Virus record (IMG/VR): IMGVR_UViG_3300025099_000030
Coordinates: 1-52,255 of that record
Strand: one strand, 5' to 3'
DNA length: 52,255 nt
DNA from: a virus
Part shown: positions 43,401 to 50,071 of the stretch, piece by piece
Layout of the letters: the number at the start of each line of letters is the position of its first letter
Position numbering within the stretch: position 1 is the stretch's first letter
Translations under genes and position numbers: made by a program
The notes under the pieces: generated by a model
What the model was told of the DNA's origin: nothing
Seen by the model: only the letters and a program-made list of their open reading frames with translations
Database searches by the model: none

Positions 43401-45143
43401 TTATCCATCGCAGCTTAAACAATCAGGATCCATAGCTGCTGCCGCTATATCTCCTCTTAATACAGATTCTGTACGTGTATAATACAAAGTTTTAATACCT
43501 CTTTTCCATGCTTCAATATGCACCTGGTTTAACCACCTAGGCGGTGCTTCTGATGGGAACGCAAGGTTTAAACTTACAGACTGGTCTATATAGTCTTGTC
43601 TTATACCTGCCTGCTTAACTAATTCCAGTTGATTTATTTCTTTAAATGTTTTAAATACATTGATTACTGGCTCTCCCCCTTCTTGGTTAAGTCTTCCTCC
43701 GTGATCGTAATACCATCCGTTAAGTTGTTTAATTCCTTGAACGGATCCACCATCTTCCAAAATTTTATCCCAAGTTTCTTTATTATTGATTCCAACTTTT
43801 CTTAATACTTTTTCTAATTCCTTATTTCTTCTAATAAATGTTCCCTTAGCACTTTGCTCGGTAAACACATTCGCAGCCCAAGGCTCAATGCCTGGTGAAA
43901 CATTGCCTGCAAGTTTTGAATTCGATACAGTTGGTGCAATAGCTCTTAAATGGGTATTACGGAAGCCTGTACCGGCACACCATAGCGGTTCGCCATAAGT
44001 TTCAGCTAATGCTCTTGACGCTCTTTCTGTTTCAATTTTTATTTTTGAAAATATTTCTCTCGTTTTAAATTGAGCTAGTAAGCCTTCAAATGCAATTCCA
44101 TTCTTCTGCAATAAACTATGCCAACCTAAAACCCCTAGGCCCAAGGCTCTGCCCTTTACAGCTGATCTCACAGAATTCTCGAACCCCCTCATGTTCTTCG
44201 CTCTCTGAATGAATTCTTCCAGGACACCGTCCAGGAACCAAGTAGCATCGTACACCAGATTTGTATTTTTCCATTCGTCGTATTTTTCTAAGTTAAGAGA
44301 TGATAAGCAACAAACAAAGCTATGTGATTCATCTGTATGTAATACTATTTCGCTACAGATGTTCGTCATATGTACTTTTAAGCTATTTTTCTTATATGCT
44401 TCTGGATTAGCTTTATTCGTGTTGCCTTTAAAAAGGATATATGGTTCACCAGTTGCTTTACGCTTTTGGAGTAGCTTTGCCCATCTTTGCCGAGCGTCTT
44501 GATCTCCCGCTTCAAGTCTTCGCATAAACTTATCGCCAACGACAGCACACTGGTGTAGGTTAAGAGATTGTCTATTGACGTCTCCTTTAGGTTCCCTAAT
44601 TTCAATCCAATCGAGGAAGTCATCGTGTTCAATATTAATATTAACTGATGCAGCTCCTCTTCTAACGCTACCTTGGTTGGTTGCGAGTATAGTTGAGTCG
44701 TAGATTTTGCAAAAAGGGACAACGCCGTCTGAAGTTCCATTACCTGTTATTTTAGCACCGGCAGGACGAATCATATTAATTCCGATACCAACACCCCCAC
44801 CGTGTTTTGCTAGTAACATCATTTCTAAATTTTTACCACCAATGTCTTGTATGCTGTCAGCAACATCAATGCCAAAACAACTGATAGGTAAACCTCTGTC
44901 TGTACCTGTATTAGACAGCACAGGAGACGCTAAACATAACCAACCCTGCCATATATACTCAAAAAACTTTTCGGCTAGTTCTGGCTTGTATAAACGCTTA
45001 GCTACTGCGTTGCAGACTCTCCAGTAGGCATCTTTGGGGGATTCTCCGTTAACCAAATATCCCCCGGATATAGTCTTTTTGTAAACTTCGGTATCTCCCC
45101 AGGTCGGGTAGTCTTCACCTTTTTTCCATTCATTATTCCACAT
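43401..45143 (-). CDS. nrdA: Class I ribonucleotide reductase, large subunit
   Basis: The 580-residue enzyme reduces ribonucleotides to deoxyribonucleotides. Active-site residues are visible: C89 in GLPISCF, N261/C263/E265 in NICSE, C278 in the FVCCLSSLNL segment, the electron-transfer tyrosines Y554-Y555 in LYYTRTES, and the C-terminal CLSC pair (C575, C578). It is shorter than E. coli NrdA (761 residues) and lacks the N-terminal ATP cone, so it should not be inhibited by dATP through that site. The small subunit is encoded upstream, separated by two envelope-type genes. The ATG overlaps the stop of the preceding membrane protein (TAATG). Confidence 0.95.
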   Translation of the reverse strand: MWNNEWKKGEDYPTWGDTEVYKKTISGGYLVNGESPKDAYWRVCNAVAKRLYKPELAEKFFEYIWQGWLCLASPVLSNTGTDRGLPISCFGIDVADSIQDIGGKNLEMMLLAKHGGGVGIGINMIRPAGAKITGNGTSDGVVPFCKIYDSTILATNQGSVRRGAASVNINIEHDDFLDWIEIREPKGDVNRQSLNLHQCAVVGDKFMRRLEAGDQDARQRWAKLLQKRKATGEPYILFKGNTNKANPEAYKKNSLKVHMTNICSEIVLHTDESHSFVCCLSSLNLEKYDEWKNTNLVYDATWFLDGVLEEFIQRAKNMRGFENSVRSAVKGRALGLGVLGWHSLLQKNGIAFEGLLAQFKTREIFSKIKIETERASRALAETYGEPLWCAGTGFRNTHLRAIAPTVSNSKLAGNVSPGIEPWAANVFTEQSAKGTFIRRNKELEKVLRKVGINNKETWDKILEDGGSVQGIKQLNGWYYDHGGRLNQEGGEPVINVFKTFKEINQLELVKQAGIRQDYIDQSVSLNLAFPSEAPPRWLNQVHIEAWKRGIKTLYYTRTESVLRGDIAAAAMDPDCLSCDG

Positions 45144-45415
45144 TATAAATTGTATAAATAAATTAAATAACCTAACACTAGGTTTATATTAATAATAACT
45201 AAATTCCATTGTTTAGCAATCCAAACCTGTGGCGTTAATAATAATCCACCAGTTATATACGTAAACGCACCAAGATTGCCATAGCCAAGTAAATAAGGTG
45301 ACAACATTATAAACGCAGACCCCATGTAGCCTAGTCTAGAAGATAATCTTTCAGCGGGAGACAGCTTACGTTCTTTGACCAAAGATTTAAGCCATTGTCT
45401 TTTTACTGAATTCAT
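45143..45415 (-). CDS. Multi-pass small membrane protein (PQ-motif-like)
   Basis: From ATG at 45415 the product has 90 residues. After a basic N-terminus (MNSVKRQWLKSLVKERK) there are about three hydrophobic segments: MGSAFIMLSPYLLGYG, GAFTYITGGLLLTPQVWIAK and VIININLVLGYLIYLYNL. The TPQVW element recalls the PQ motif of half-transporters such as SemiSWEET, but the match is weak. The ATG overlaps the preceding stop by 3 bases (ATGA). An in-frame TTG at 45436 would add 7 residues but is less likely. The position between nrdB and nrdA is odd for a membrane protein; function is unknown. Confidence 0.6.
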   Translation of the reverse strand: MNSVKRQWLKSLVKERKLSPAERLSSRLGYMGSAFIMLSPYLLGYGNLGAFTYITGGLLLTPQVWIAKQWNLVIININLVLGYLIYLYNL

Positions 45416-45732
45416 CTTAGCCTTTGGAATAGCCAAGCTGTAGAAGACCTAGGCTTGCAAACCACCATAGTCTCAAAGCCTAAATAATAACAGAGTTTAT
45501 AATCATCTAAAGTATCATTTCTAATAACTCTTATTTCTTTATTAACTACCTTAATGGTGCCTTTAGCTAAAATTTGTTTTGCTCTATTAGTAAAAATATA
45601 TCGTTCAAAAGAATTATCCTCTTTTATATCAACATATTCATTTGTTCCGCTAACCCATAAACCATGCACAGATGTGTTTTGCGCAAACGTATAGGTACTC
45701 ATCATTAATAATATTCCAAATAAGTATTTCAT
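45412..45732 (-). CDS. Secreted or periplasmic small protein
   Basis: The 106-residue product has a clear signal peptide (MKYLFGILLMMSTYTFA) with probable cleavage after TFA. The mature part is beta-rich: HGLWVSGTNEYVDIKEDNSF, ERYIFTNRAK, KGTIKVVNKEIRVIRND. This resembles small lipocalin-like periplasmic proteins. It sits directly downstream of nrdB in the same operon, although it acts outside the cytoplasm. It may alter the host envelope during infection. No known family is recognised. Confidence 0.65.
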   Translation of the reverse strand: MKYLFGILLMMSTYTFAQNTSVHGLWVSGTNEYVDIKEDNSFERYIFTNRAKQILAKGTIKVVNKEIRVIRNDTLDDYKLCYYLGFETMVVCKPRSSTAWLFQRLR

Positions 45733-45748
45733 TTAATTTTATTTTTAA

Positions 45749-46717
45749 TTACCAAATATCTTCAAAATCTTCTCCTTCGTTTGCTTTAGAATAATCTGTT
45801 GGCCTAACAGCAAAAAAATCAGTATGGGTATGACCGCCAGTAAGATGGTAGAACCAATCGAGATTTGCTGCCCCGTCTTCGTCAAATGCAAAGTATTGCC
45901 CGAGGTCGAAGTAACCAAGTTCTTGCAATTTTTCATTGAGGCGCTTTCTAATGAATTGTTTAAGATCATAGGCTTTAAGGTTTTCAATGTCTCCGAGTTC
46001 AAACATTTTATCAATATACTTTTCTTCTGCTTTAAGCATTGCTTTTGCTGCTGTAATAACATCATCTCTGCATTCTTCTAATAAGTTAGGCATTTCTTCA
46101 CACATATGATTAAACAGCCTACACCCCATTTTACTGTGTAGAGATTCGTCTCTTACAGACCACTTCATCTGTTGCCCAATACCTTTTAATAAATTTCTTA
46201 ATTGAAAAGAATATAATACAGCAAAAGCAGAATATAAACTAACTCCTTCAGCAAAAGCAGAAAAAATAGCCAGCGATTTTCCAATACCAACTGGATCAGA
46301 TCCTTCATAAGCAACGAGGTTTTCAAATCTATCCATTGTTGCTTCATCTTGTAAAAATGCTTCAAAGTTTTCTAATCCTAAAGTTTCATTTAAATAGCTG
46401 TATGCTACAGCGTGTATTGTTTCTTGGCTACCAAACATCATGGCCATTTGCTGTATTTCGTGTTTAGGAAACCAACCAACAACCTTTTGTGTCCAATAAT
46501 CAGATACTGCACATTCTGTTTGTGCGAAACCTAAAAGTATATTACCGACTAAGTTTTTTTCTTCTTTATTTAGTCTCTCATTCCAGTCTTTAACATCACC
46601 AGACATAGGTATTTCAGTATGTAACCAAAAAGCTTGCGCTTGTTTCAACCAACCCTCGGTATAATAATCAGGGTATTCAAAAGGTTTATATGCTATACGC
46701 GGTTCAAATAACCCCAT
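45749..46717 (-). CDS. nrdB: Class I ribonucleotide reductase, small (radical-generating) subunit
   Basis: The 322-residue protein carries the di-iron ligands of NrdB: E68 (31 residues before E99, as D84 is before E115 in E. coli), E99 and H102 in ETIHAVAY, E157 in FAEGVS, and E191 and H194 in DESLH. The radical tyrosine Y106 lies four residues after H102, matching Y122 of E. coli. It is therefore a tyrosyl-radical class I enzyme. Length is close to the family norm. It pairs with the NrdA encoded about 600 bases downstream. A 69-residue gene ends one base upstream of its start. Confidence 0.95.
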   Translation of the reverse strand: MGLFEPRIAYKPFEYPDYYTEGWLKQAQAFWLHTEIPMSGDVKDWNERLNKEEKNLVGNILLGFAQTECAVSDYWTQKVVGWFPKHEIQQMAMMFGSQETIHAVAYSYLNETLGLENFEAFLQDEATMDRFENLVAYEGSDPVGIGKSLAIFSAFAEGVSLYSAFAVLYSFQLRNLLKGIGQQMKWSVRDESLHSKMGCRLFNHMCEEMPNLLEECRDDVITAAKAMLKAEEKYIDKMFELGDIENLKAYDLKQFIRKRLNEKLQELGYFDLGQYFAFDEDGAANLDWFYHLTGGHTHTDFFAVRPTDYSKANEGEDFEDIW

Positions 46718-46927
46718 TTATATTTCTAGTTTTTTATCGTTTTCGTTTTGTTTTGCTTTTTCTTTTAACTGCTCAACTATTTCATCATAATTTGGAAGCT
46801 GCTGTATAAAAGCATATACACCGGATATACGCTCATCAAGCATCCGCATTTCCATAATTATTTGTTCTGATACAGCTTTTAGCTGGCCAACCTTACCGGC
46901 CAACTCAGCTCTTGTTGGTGTGCTCAT
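46718..46927 (-). CDS. Small coiled-coil protein
   Basis: The 69-residue product is helical (ELAGKVGQLKAVSEQIIMEM, then LDERISGVYAFIQQLPNYDE) and ends in a charged tail. Heptad-like hydrophobics suggest a short coiled coil. Its stop directly abuts the nrdB start, and its ATG overlaps the preceding stop by 4 bases. No family is recognised; it may be an oligomerising accessory protein. Confidence 0.6.
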   Translation of the reverse strand: MSTPTRAELAGKVGQLKAVSEQIIMEMRMLDERISGVYAFIQQLPNYDEIVEQLKEKAKQNENDKKLEI

Positions 46928-47073
46928 AATGCGTCTTTACTTAATATTAAAGGGCTCTCATCTTTATTAGTTTGTATTTCAAAATGTGTTTCCCTTTCGG
47001 TTATAATAATTTTTTTATTTTTAAATCTTTTAGGATATTTTTTTAATAAGTATTCTTGCCAATTATTCATCAT
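46924..47073 (-). CDS. Small hypothetical protein, 49 residues
   Basis: Two adjacent ATG codons (47073 and 47070) open a frame of 49 or 48 residues: MMNNWQEYLLKKYPKRFKNK then a strand KIIITERETHFEI and a polar end. The TGA stop overlaps the next ATG (ATGA), and its own start overlaps the 3' end of the preceding small gene. That tight packing supports real translation. Function is unknown. Confidence 0.55.
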   Translation of the reverse strand: MMNNWQEYLLKKYPKRFKNKKIIITERETHFEIQTNKDESPLILSKDAL

Positions 47074-47200
47074 ATACTGTTAAACATAATTCTACAAAAG
47101 GTAAATATATTACATGTTCGTTATACTTGTCATTAATATAACTTCTTACTCCGATAACTACACCGGGATATAATCCTAAACTAAGTTCCCACGGTTTCAT
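47063..47200 (-). CDS. Small hypothetical protein, 45 residues
   Basis: ATG at 47200 opens 45 codons: MKPWELSLGLYPGVVIGVRS, then YINDKYNEHVIYLPFVELCL. Alternating hydrophobics suggest a small beta fold. The stop codon lies inside the start region of the next gene, an 11-base overlap. The A-rich leader before the ATG is typical. I recall similar tiny proteins in aquatic phages but cannot name a family. Confidence 0.55.
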   Translation of the reverse strand: MKPWELSLGLYPGVVIGVRSYINDKYNEHVIYLPFVELCLTVYDE

Positions 47201-47211
47201 TTAAATAATAA

Positions 47212-47481
47212 TTAAGCATTTTCATGTGATGACCTATTCTTTCTAAATAATGATTCTTCAACGTAAAATCCGTGTCGTCTTGCGATTTCGTCAATTGCTC
47301 TTGAGTTAACTCGCTTGCTGTATTTTGCATACTTTTTAATATCTTTTTCTAATTTTCGCCTTTTGTAATGTAATGACGCTAATTTTTTCTGTTTTCTTTT
47401 ATTAACTGAATCGTCCGGTCTACTTCCTTCTGATTTTGCGGTTTGTAAAGTGTCTTTCCAATATTGTTTTTTGTCAGCCAT
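47212..47481 (-). CDS. Basic helical protein overlapping a nuclease gene
   Basis: The 89-residue product is lysine/arginine-rich and helical (KRKQKKLASLHYKRRKLEKD, AIDEIARRHGFYVEESLF). It has only one methionine, so no shorter start is available, and it overlaps the upstream nuclease gene by 103 bases in another frame. It may bind nucleic acid. No family is recognised. It is separated from the next small gene by 11 bases. Confidence 0.6.
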   Translation of the reverse strand: MADKKQYWKDTLQTAKSEGSRPDDSVNKRKQKKLASLHYKRRKLEKDIKKYAKYSKRVNSRAIDEIARRHGFYVEESLFRKNRSSHENA

Positions 47482-47828
47482 AATTTAAAAAGTTTCCAAC
47501 GTAAAGGGAAAGATTCATTAGCTCTCCCTTTGCATTCTATGATGTAGTCTTTTCCAGTAAAGTCAGGCGTATATTTAATGCCCAATACTTTTTTGCTCCC
47601 TCGGTTAGTGTAATCACCTTTTCCGTTTGCTTGTTTTTCGTAAGATTCATTTGTAAAATTAAAACTTTCGATAAGCTGGAAAACTTCACCTTCATAATAT
47701 TCAAATAGTTTTTCTTTTTTTAAAGCCATATAAGTGTAGCGCTCAAGGCCGGAAGCAAAGTTAATGCCATCATATGTAATTTTCTTTGCTGTTACAGGCC
47801 CACGCTTTTTACTTTTCTTTCGTCTCAT
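47379..47828 (-). CDS. PD-(D/E)XK nuclease, T7 endonuclease I / DUF1064-like
   Basis: The 149-residue protein starts with a basic segment (MRRKKSKKRGPVTAKK) and carries a nuclease pattern: ASGLERYTYMALKKE, IKYTPDFTGKDYIIECKGRA with the D...ECK active site, then a basic helix FPLRWKLFKLW and a final KEVDRTIQLIKE. This is the layout of small restriction-fold nucleases in phages, which resolve DNA junctions during replication and recombination. Position beside replication genes fits. The C-terminal 34 codons overlap the next gene. Confidence 0.75.
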   Translation of the reverse strand: MRRKKSKKRGPVTAKKITYDGINFASGLERYTYMALKKEKLFEYYEGEVFQLIESFNFTNESYEKQANGKGDYTNRGSKKVLGIKYTPDFTGKDYIIECKGRANESFPLRWKLFKLWLTKNNIGKTLYKPQNQKEVDRTIQLIKENRKN

Positions 47829-48141
47829 TAGTATGATTAGTTGTCCATGTTTTATTTATATTGTAGCCTAATTGATCGGGTGGCCCAGGATCTGGATAAG
47901 CAGAAACAAGTTCAGCATCTACTTCCCAGTCTTTAATGTAACACTCTTCAATCTCTTCACGTAATGACATACGGGCTTTTTCAATATAGTTTACGGCATC
48001 CATAAGTTCTTCTTGTAAATGGTTGAGCCAAGTATCTAGTGGCTGGTCATCATCAAAAAGAGTAACACCATACTTTTTAAAACCTACGTCAGATCGCTTT
48101 TGAATCTTACTTACTACTTGTTGTATAATTTTATCACGCAT
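47809..48141 (-). CDS. MazG-like nucleotide pyrophosphohydrolase
   Basis: The 110-residue product contains KIQKRSDVGFKKYGVTLFDD, followed by LDTWLNHLQEELMDAVNYIE. The KYG.TL ... HL.EELMDA..YIE pattern is typical of small all-alpha NTP pyrophosphohydrolases of the MazG superfamily in phages. The EE..D residues probably bind magnesium. The C-terminal 45 residues are proline-rich and polar. It overlaps the fused MazG gene upstream by 8 bases and the nuclease downstream by 20 bases. It may clean or adjust nucleotide pools. Confidence 0.65.
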   Translation of the reverse strand: MRDKIIQQVVSKIQKRSDVGFKKYGVTLFDDDQPLDTWLNHLQEELMDAVNYIEKARMSLREEIEECYIKDWEVDAELVSAYPDPGPPDQLGYNINKTWTTNHTNETKEK

Positions 48142-48916
48142 CTTTTACAAATGTTCCGTTAATCATTCTACCAGTTCTATTAGATATTTCATCATAAGCA
48201 GACTTAATGCAAATTTCAATATCGGTACCGACAAGGTGGGCAAGATTAGTAAGAACAACAACGCTATCACCAATAGCATCAATAATATCTGCCTTATCAT
48301 CTTTAAGTATAGCTTGGGATAATTCTCCTGATTCTTCATATAATTTAATTAATTGTGTTTTAGCATCGCCTTTATCATATATTCCGCGCCTATTAGCCCA
48401 GTTCCTTATATCTTCAAATATATTATCAGAAGTTACTGATGATTGTTTTTGGAACTCACCTGCTTCAGCCATGGCTTTATTATAAATATAACAGGTGTTA
48501 GGACCAAATTGACTATTATGTACATTAGATATAACCCAATCAATTTTATCAGTCGAATCAAGTTTAAACGTTCCATATTGCGTTTTAATTTCTAAATCTG
48601 CTAAAAACCTTGCATCTAATTCTTTGGATGATATTTTAAATGTAGTTGTAGTCGGAGATGAGCTGTGTTTATTCATAGTCTTTTTAAATAAATCTTTATA
48701 AGGTTTTCTATCTACTTTATACCCCAAATCTTTTTGTAACTCTTGCTCAACCCTTGAAGCCTCAGCTACGTTGTCAGTCTCAAAAAGTATTTCATACTCG
48801 CCAGGCTTATAACCTTGAGCTTCAATAATACGTCTTTGAATACTTGTAGTACACCCAATTTTAACACCAGGTATGTGGTAAATTTTATATTTACCTTTGC
48901 TTAGTTTTGTATGCAT
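48134..48916 (-). CDS. GIY-YIG-like / MazG fusion protein
   Basis: The 260-residue protein has two parts. Residues 1-75 resemble a GIY-YIG or T5orf172-like domain: KYKIYHIPGVKIGCTTSIQR with R28/R29, then YKPGEYEILFETDN and ASRVEQELQKDLGYKVD. The usual G-Y...Y-G is reduced to KIYHI...VKIG. The C-terminal 80 residues form a MazG-like domain: YEESGELSQAILKDDKADII followed by DAIGDSVVVLTNLAHLVGTD; the EE..E and D..D residues bind magnesium in the family. A region of unknown function (80-175) lies between them. It may hydrolyse nucleotide triphosphates and cut or bind DNA, but activity of the first domain is uncertain. Confidence 0.7.
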   Translation of the reverse strand: MHTKLSKGKYKIYHIPGVKIGCTTSIQRRIIEAQGYKPGEYEILFETDNVAEASRVEQELQKDLGYKVDRKPYKDLFKKTMNKHSSSPTTTTFKISSKELDARFLADLEIKTQYGTFKLDSTDKIDWVISNVHNSQFGPNTCYIYNKAMAEAGEFQKQSSVTSDNIFEDIRNWANRRGIYDKGDAKTQLIKLYEESGELSQAILKDDKADIIDAIGDSVVVLTNLAHLVGTDIEICIKSAYDEISNRTGRMINGTFVKDA

Positions 48917-49007
48917 CTTGTATTGATTTAATTATATTTAAGCTTTTTTCACTAAGGAACTTGCCCATGTAATTATTTTTTTGAAACCAGTATTTATACT
49001 CCAACAT
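48891..49007 (-). CDS. Micro-protein, 38 residues, between thyA and the GIY-YIG/MazG gene
   Basis: ATG at 49007 lies inside the thyA end (14-base overlap) and the TAA at 48891-48893 lies inside the next gene (26-base overlap). The product begins MLEYKYWFQKNNYMGKFLSE and ends in a helical segment IIKSIQDAYKTKQR. It fills what would otherwise be a 77-base gap between genes. An alternative start at 48968 would give 25 residues. Tight packing supports it, but the frame is short. Confidence 0.45.
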   Translation of the reverse strand: MLEYKYWFQKNNYMGKFLSEKSLNIIKSIQDAYKTKQR

Positions 49008-49824
49008 TGAGTTTTGCCTTAATTGCTTCATGTGGGTTATAGTTTACTAAATGAATCATTTTATGTGTTGGTATTCTTATAAAGTTTCCCGCCCCTTCTT
49101 CAATAGATAATCCAAAGTCAATTCCCACACGAGGAAGTTTCCTAAAATCACGGGATAATTGCTGCTTAGCTTGTTCGACATGGTTATTATAAAGATGACA
49201 ATCACCGAGTGAAGCAGTAAGGCGCCCAGGTTTATAACCCGCTCCTTTTGCCAACATAGATAATAATAAGCCATACATGGCAAAATCATAAGGCAGACCA
49301 AGAAAGACGTCAGCAGATCGTTGGGTCCAAAGTAAATCAAGTTTTCCATCATTTATATATATTTGAATGCTATAATGACAAGGAGGCAATGCCATATCAT
49401 CCATATCATTGGGATTCCATAAGCTTGCCACGATGCGCCTAGATGTTGGTTCTTGTTTAATTTGCTTGAGAATTTTTTCAAGTTGATCAACACCATTAAA
49501 GTCCCTAAGCTGCTTCCCATAAACAGGGCCAAGCGTACCATCTGTTCTACCTGACCGCTTATAATCAGGATCCCAGTAAGTGACGCCGTAATCGCGCAAG
49601 TAAGCAATGTCAGTGCGTCCTTGTAATATCCATAATAATTCTGTAACTGCATGGTTGAAATATATTTTTTTTGTTGTTAATAGAGGAAACCCTGCTGCCA
49701 TGTCATGTCTAAGCATTCTTCCAAAGACAGATTGCGTCCCAGTGCCTGTTCTATCATCTTTTTGTGCTCCACCGTGGAGTATTCCTGATAATAATCCTCT
49801 ATATTCATCTTGTACGTTTATCAT
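48994..49824 (-). CDS. thyA: Thymidylate synthase, ThyA type
   Basis: The enzyme methylates dUMP to dTMP using methylene-tetrahydrofolate. Motifs are DRTGTGTQSVFG, FPLLTTKKIYFN, the catalytic cysteine in LPPCHYSIQIYIN, RSADVFLGLPYDFAMYGLLL and GDCHLYNNHVEQ. Starting at ATG 49824 (MINVQDEYRGLLSG) gives 276 residues, close to the usual ThyA length. An upstream in-frame start at 49875 would add a hydrophobic stretch unlike the family and overlap the neighbour further. It overlaps the preceding gene by 20 bases. It complements the ribonucleotide reductase in making dTTP. Confidence 0.95.
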   Translation of the reverse strand: MINVQDEYRGLLSGILHGGAQKDDRTGTGTQSVFGRMLRHDMAAGFPLLTTKKIYFNHAVTELLWILQGRTDIAYLRDYGVTYWDPDYKRSGRTDGTLGPVYGKQLRDFNGVDQLEKILKQIKQEPTSRRIVASLWNPNDMDDMALPPCHYSIQIYINDGKLDLLWTQRSADVFLGLPYDFAMYGLLLSMLAKGAGYKPGRLTASLGDCHLYNNHVEQAKQQLSRDFRKLPRVGIDFGLSIEEGAGNFIRIPTHKMIHLVNYNPHEAIKAKLNVGV

Positions 49825-50071
49825 AATAATATTTACACATTTCATAATAACTAGGCCATATAGTGTTTTTATCATATATATGAGGCGCTATATTTATTTT
49901 TTCACCTTTTATATATGGTCCAACATTTATACCTATTTTCCATTTTCCAATTTCGCCGTTAATACCTAGCGGTGATATTCTAATATTGTTTCTTATACAA
50001 TAATTAGAAGCTTTAGTCTCTTCGGGCGTTGGGTGATACTTAGGCATCCAATTTTCTTTTTTCTTTGCCAT
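49805..50071 (-). CDS. Small hypothetical protein, 88 residues
   Basis: From ATG 50071, which overlaps the primase-helicase stop (TAATG), the product begins MAKKKENWMPKYHPTPEETK. A beta region (IRISPLGINGEIGKWKIGIN) is followed by aromatic and charged residues ending KYYYDKRTR. A start nine bases upstream is possible but would lie inside the primase gene. Similar small proteins occur in replication modules of other phages, but I know no function. The stop lies 20 bases inside thyA. Confidence 0.6.
   Translation of the reverse strand: MAKKKENWMPKYHPTPEETKASNYCIRNNIRISPLGINGEIGKWKIGINVGPYIKGEKINIAPHIYDKNTIWPSYYEMCKYYYDKRTR

Noticed and set aside
45416-45436. TTG start at 45436 for the membrane protein between nrdB and nrdA
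   Set aside because: The ATG at 45415 forms a standard ATGA overlap with the preceding stop, the pattern used throughout this block; the extra seven residues add nothing recognisable.
49825-49875. Longer thymidylate synthase starting at 49875
   Set aside because: The added residues are hydrophobic and unlike ThyA N-termini, and they overlap the neighbouring gene more; ATG 49824 gives the usual length.
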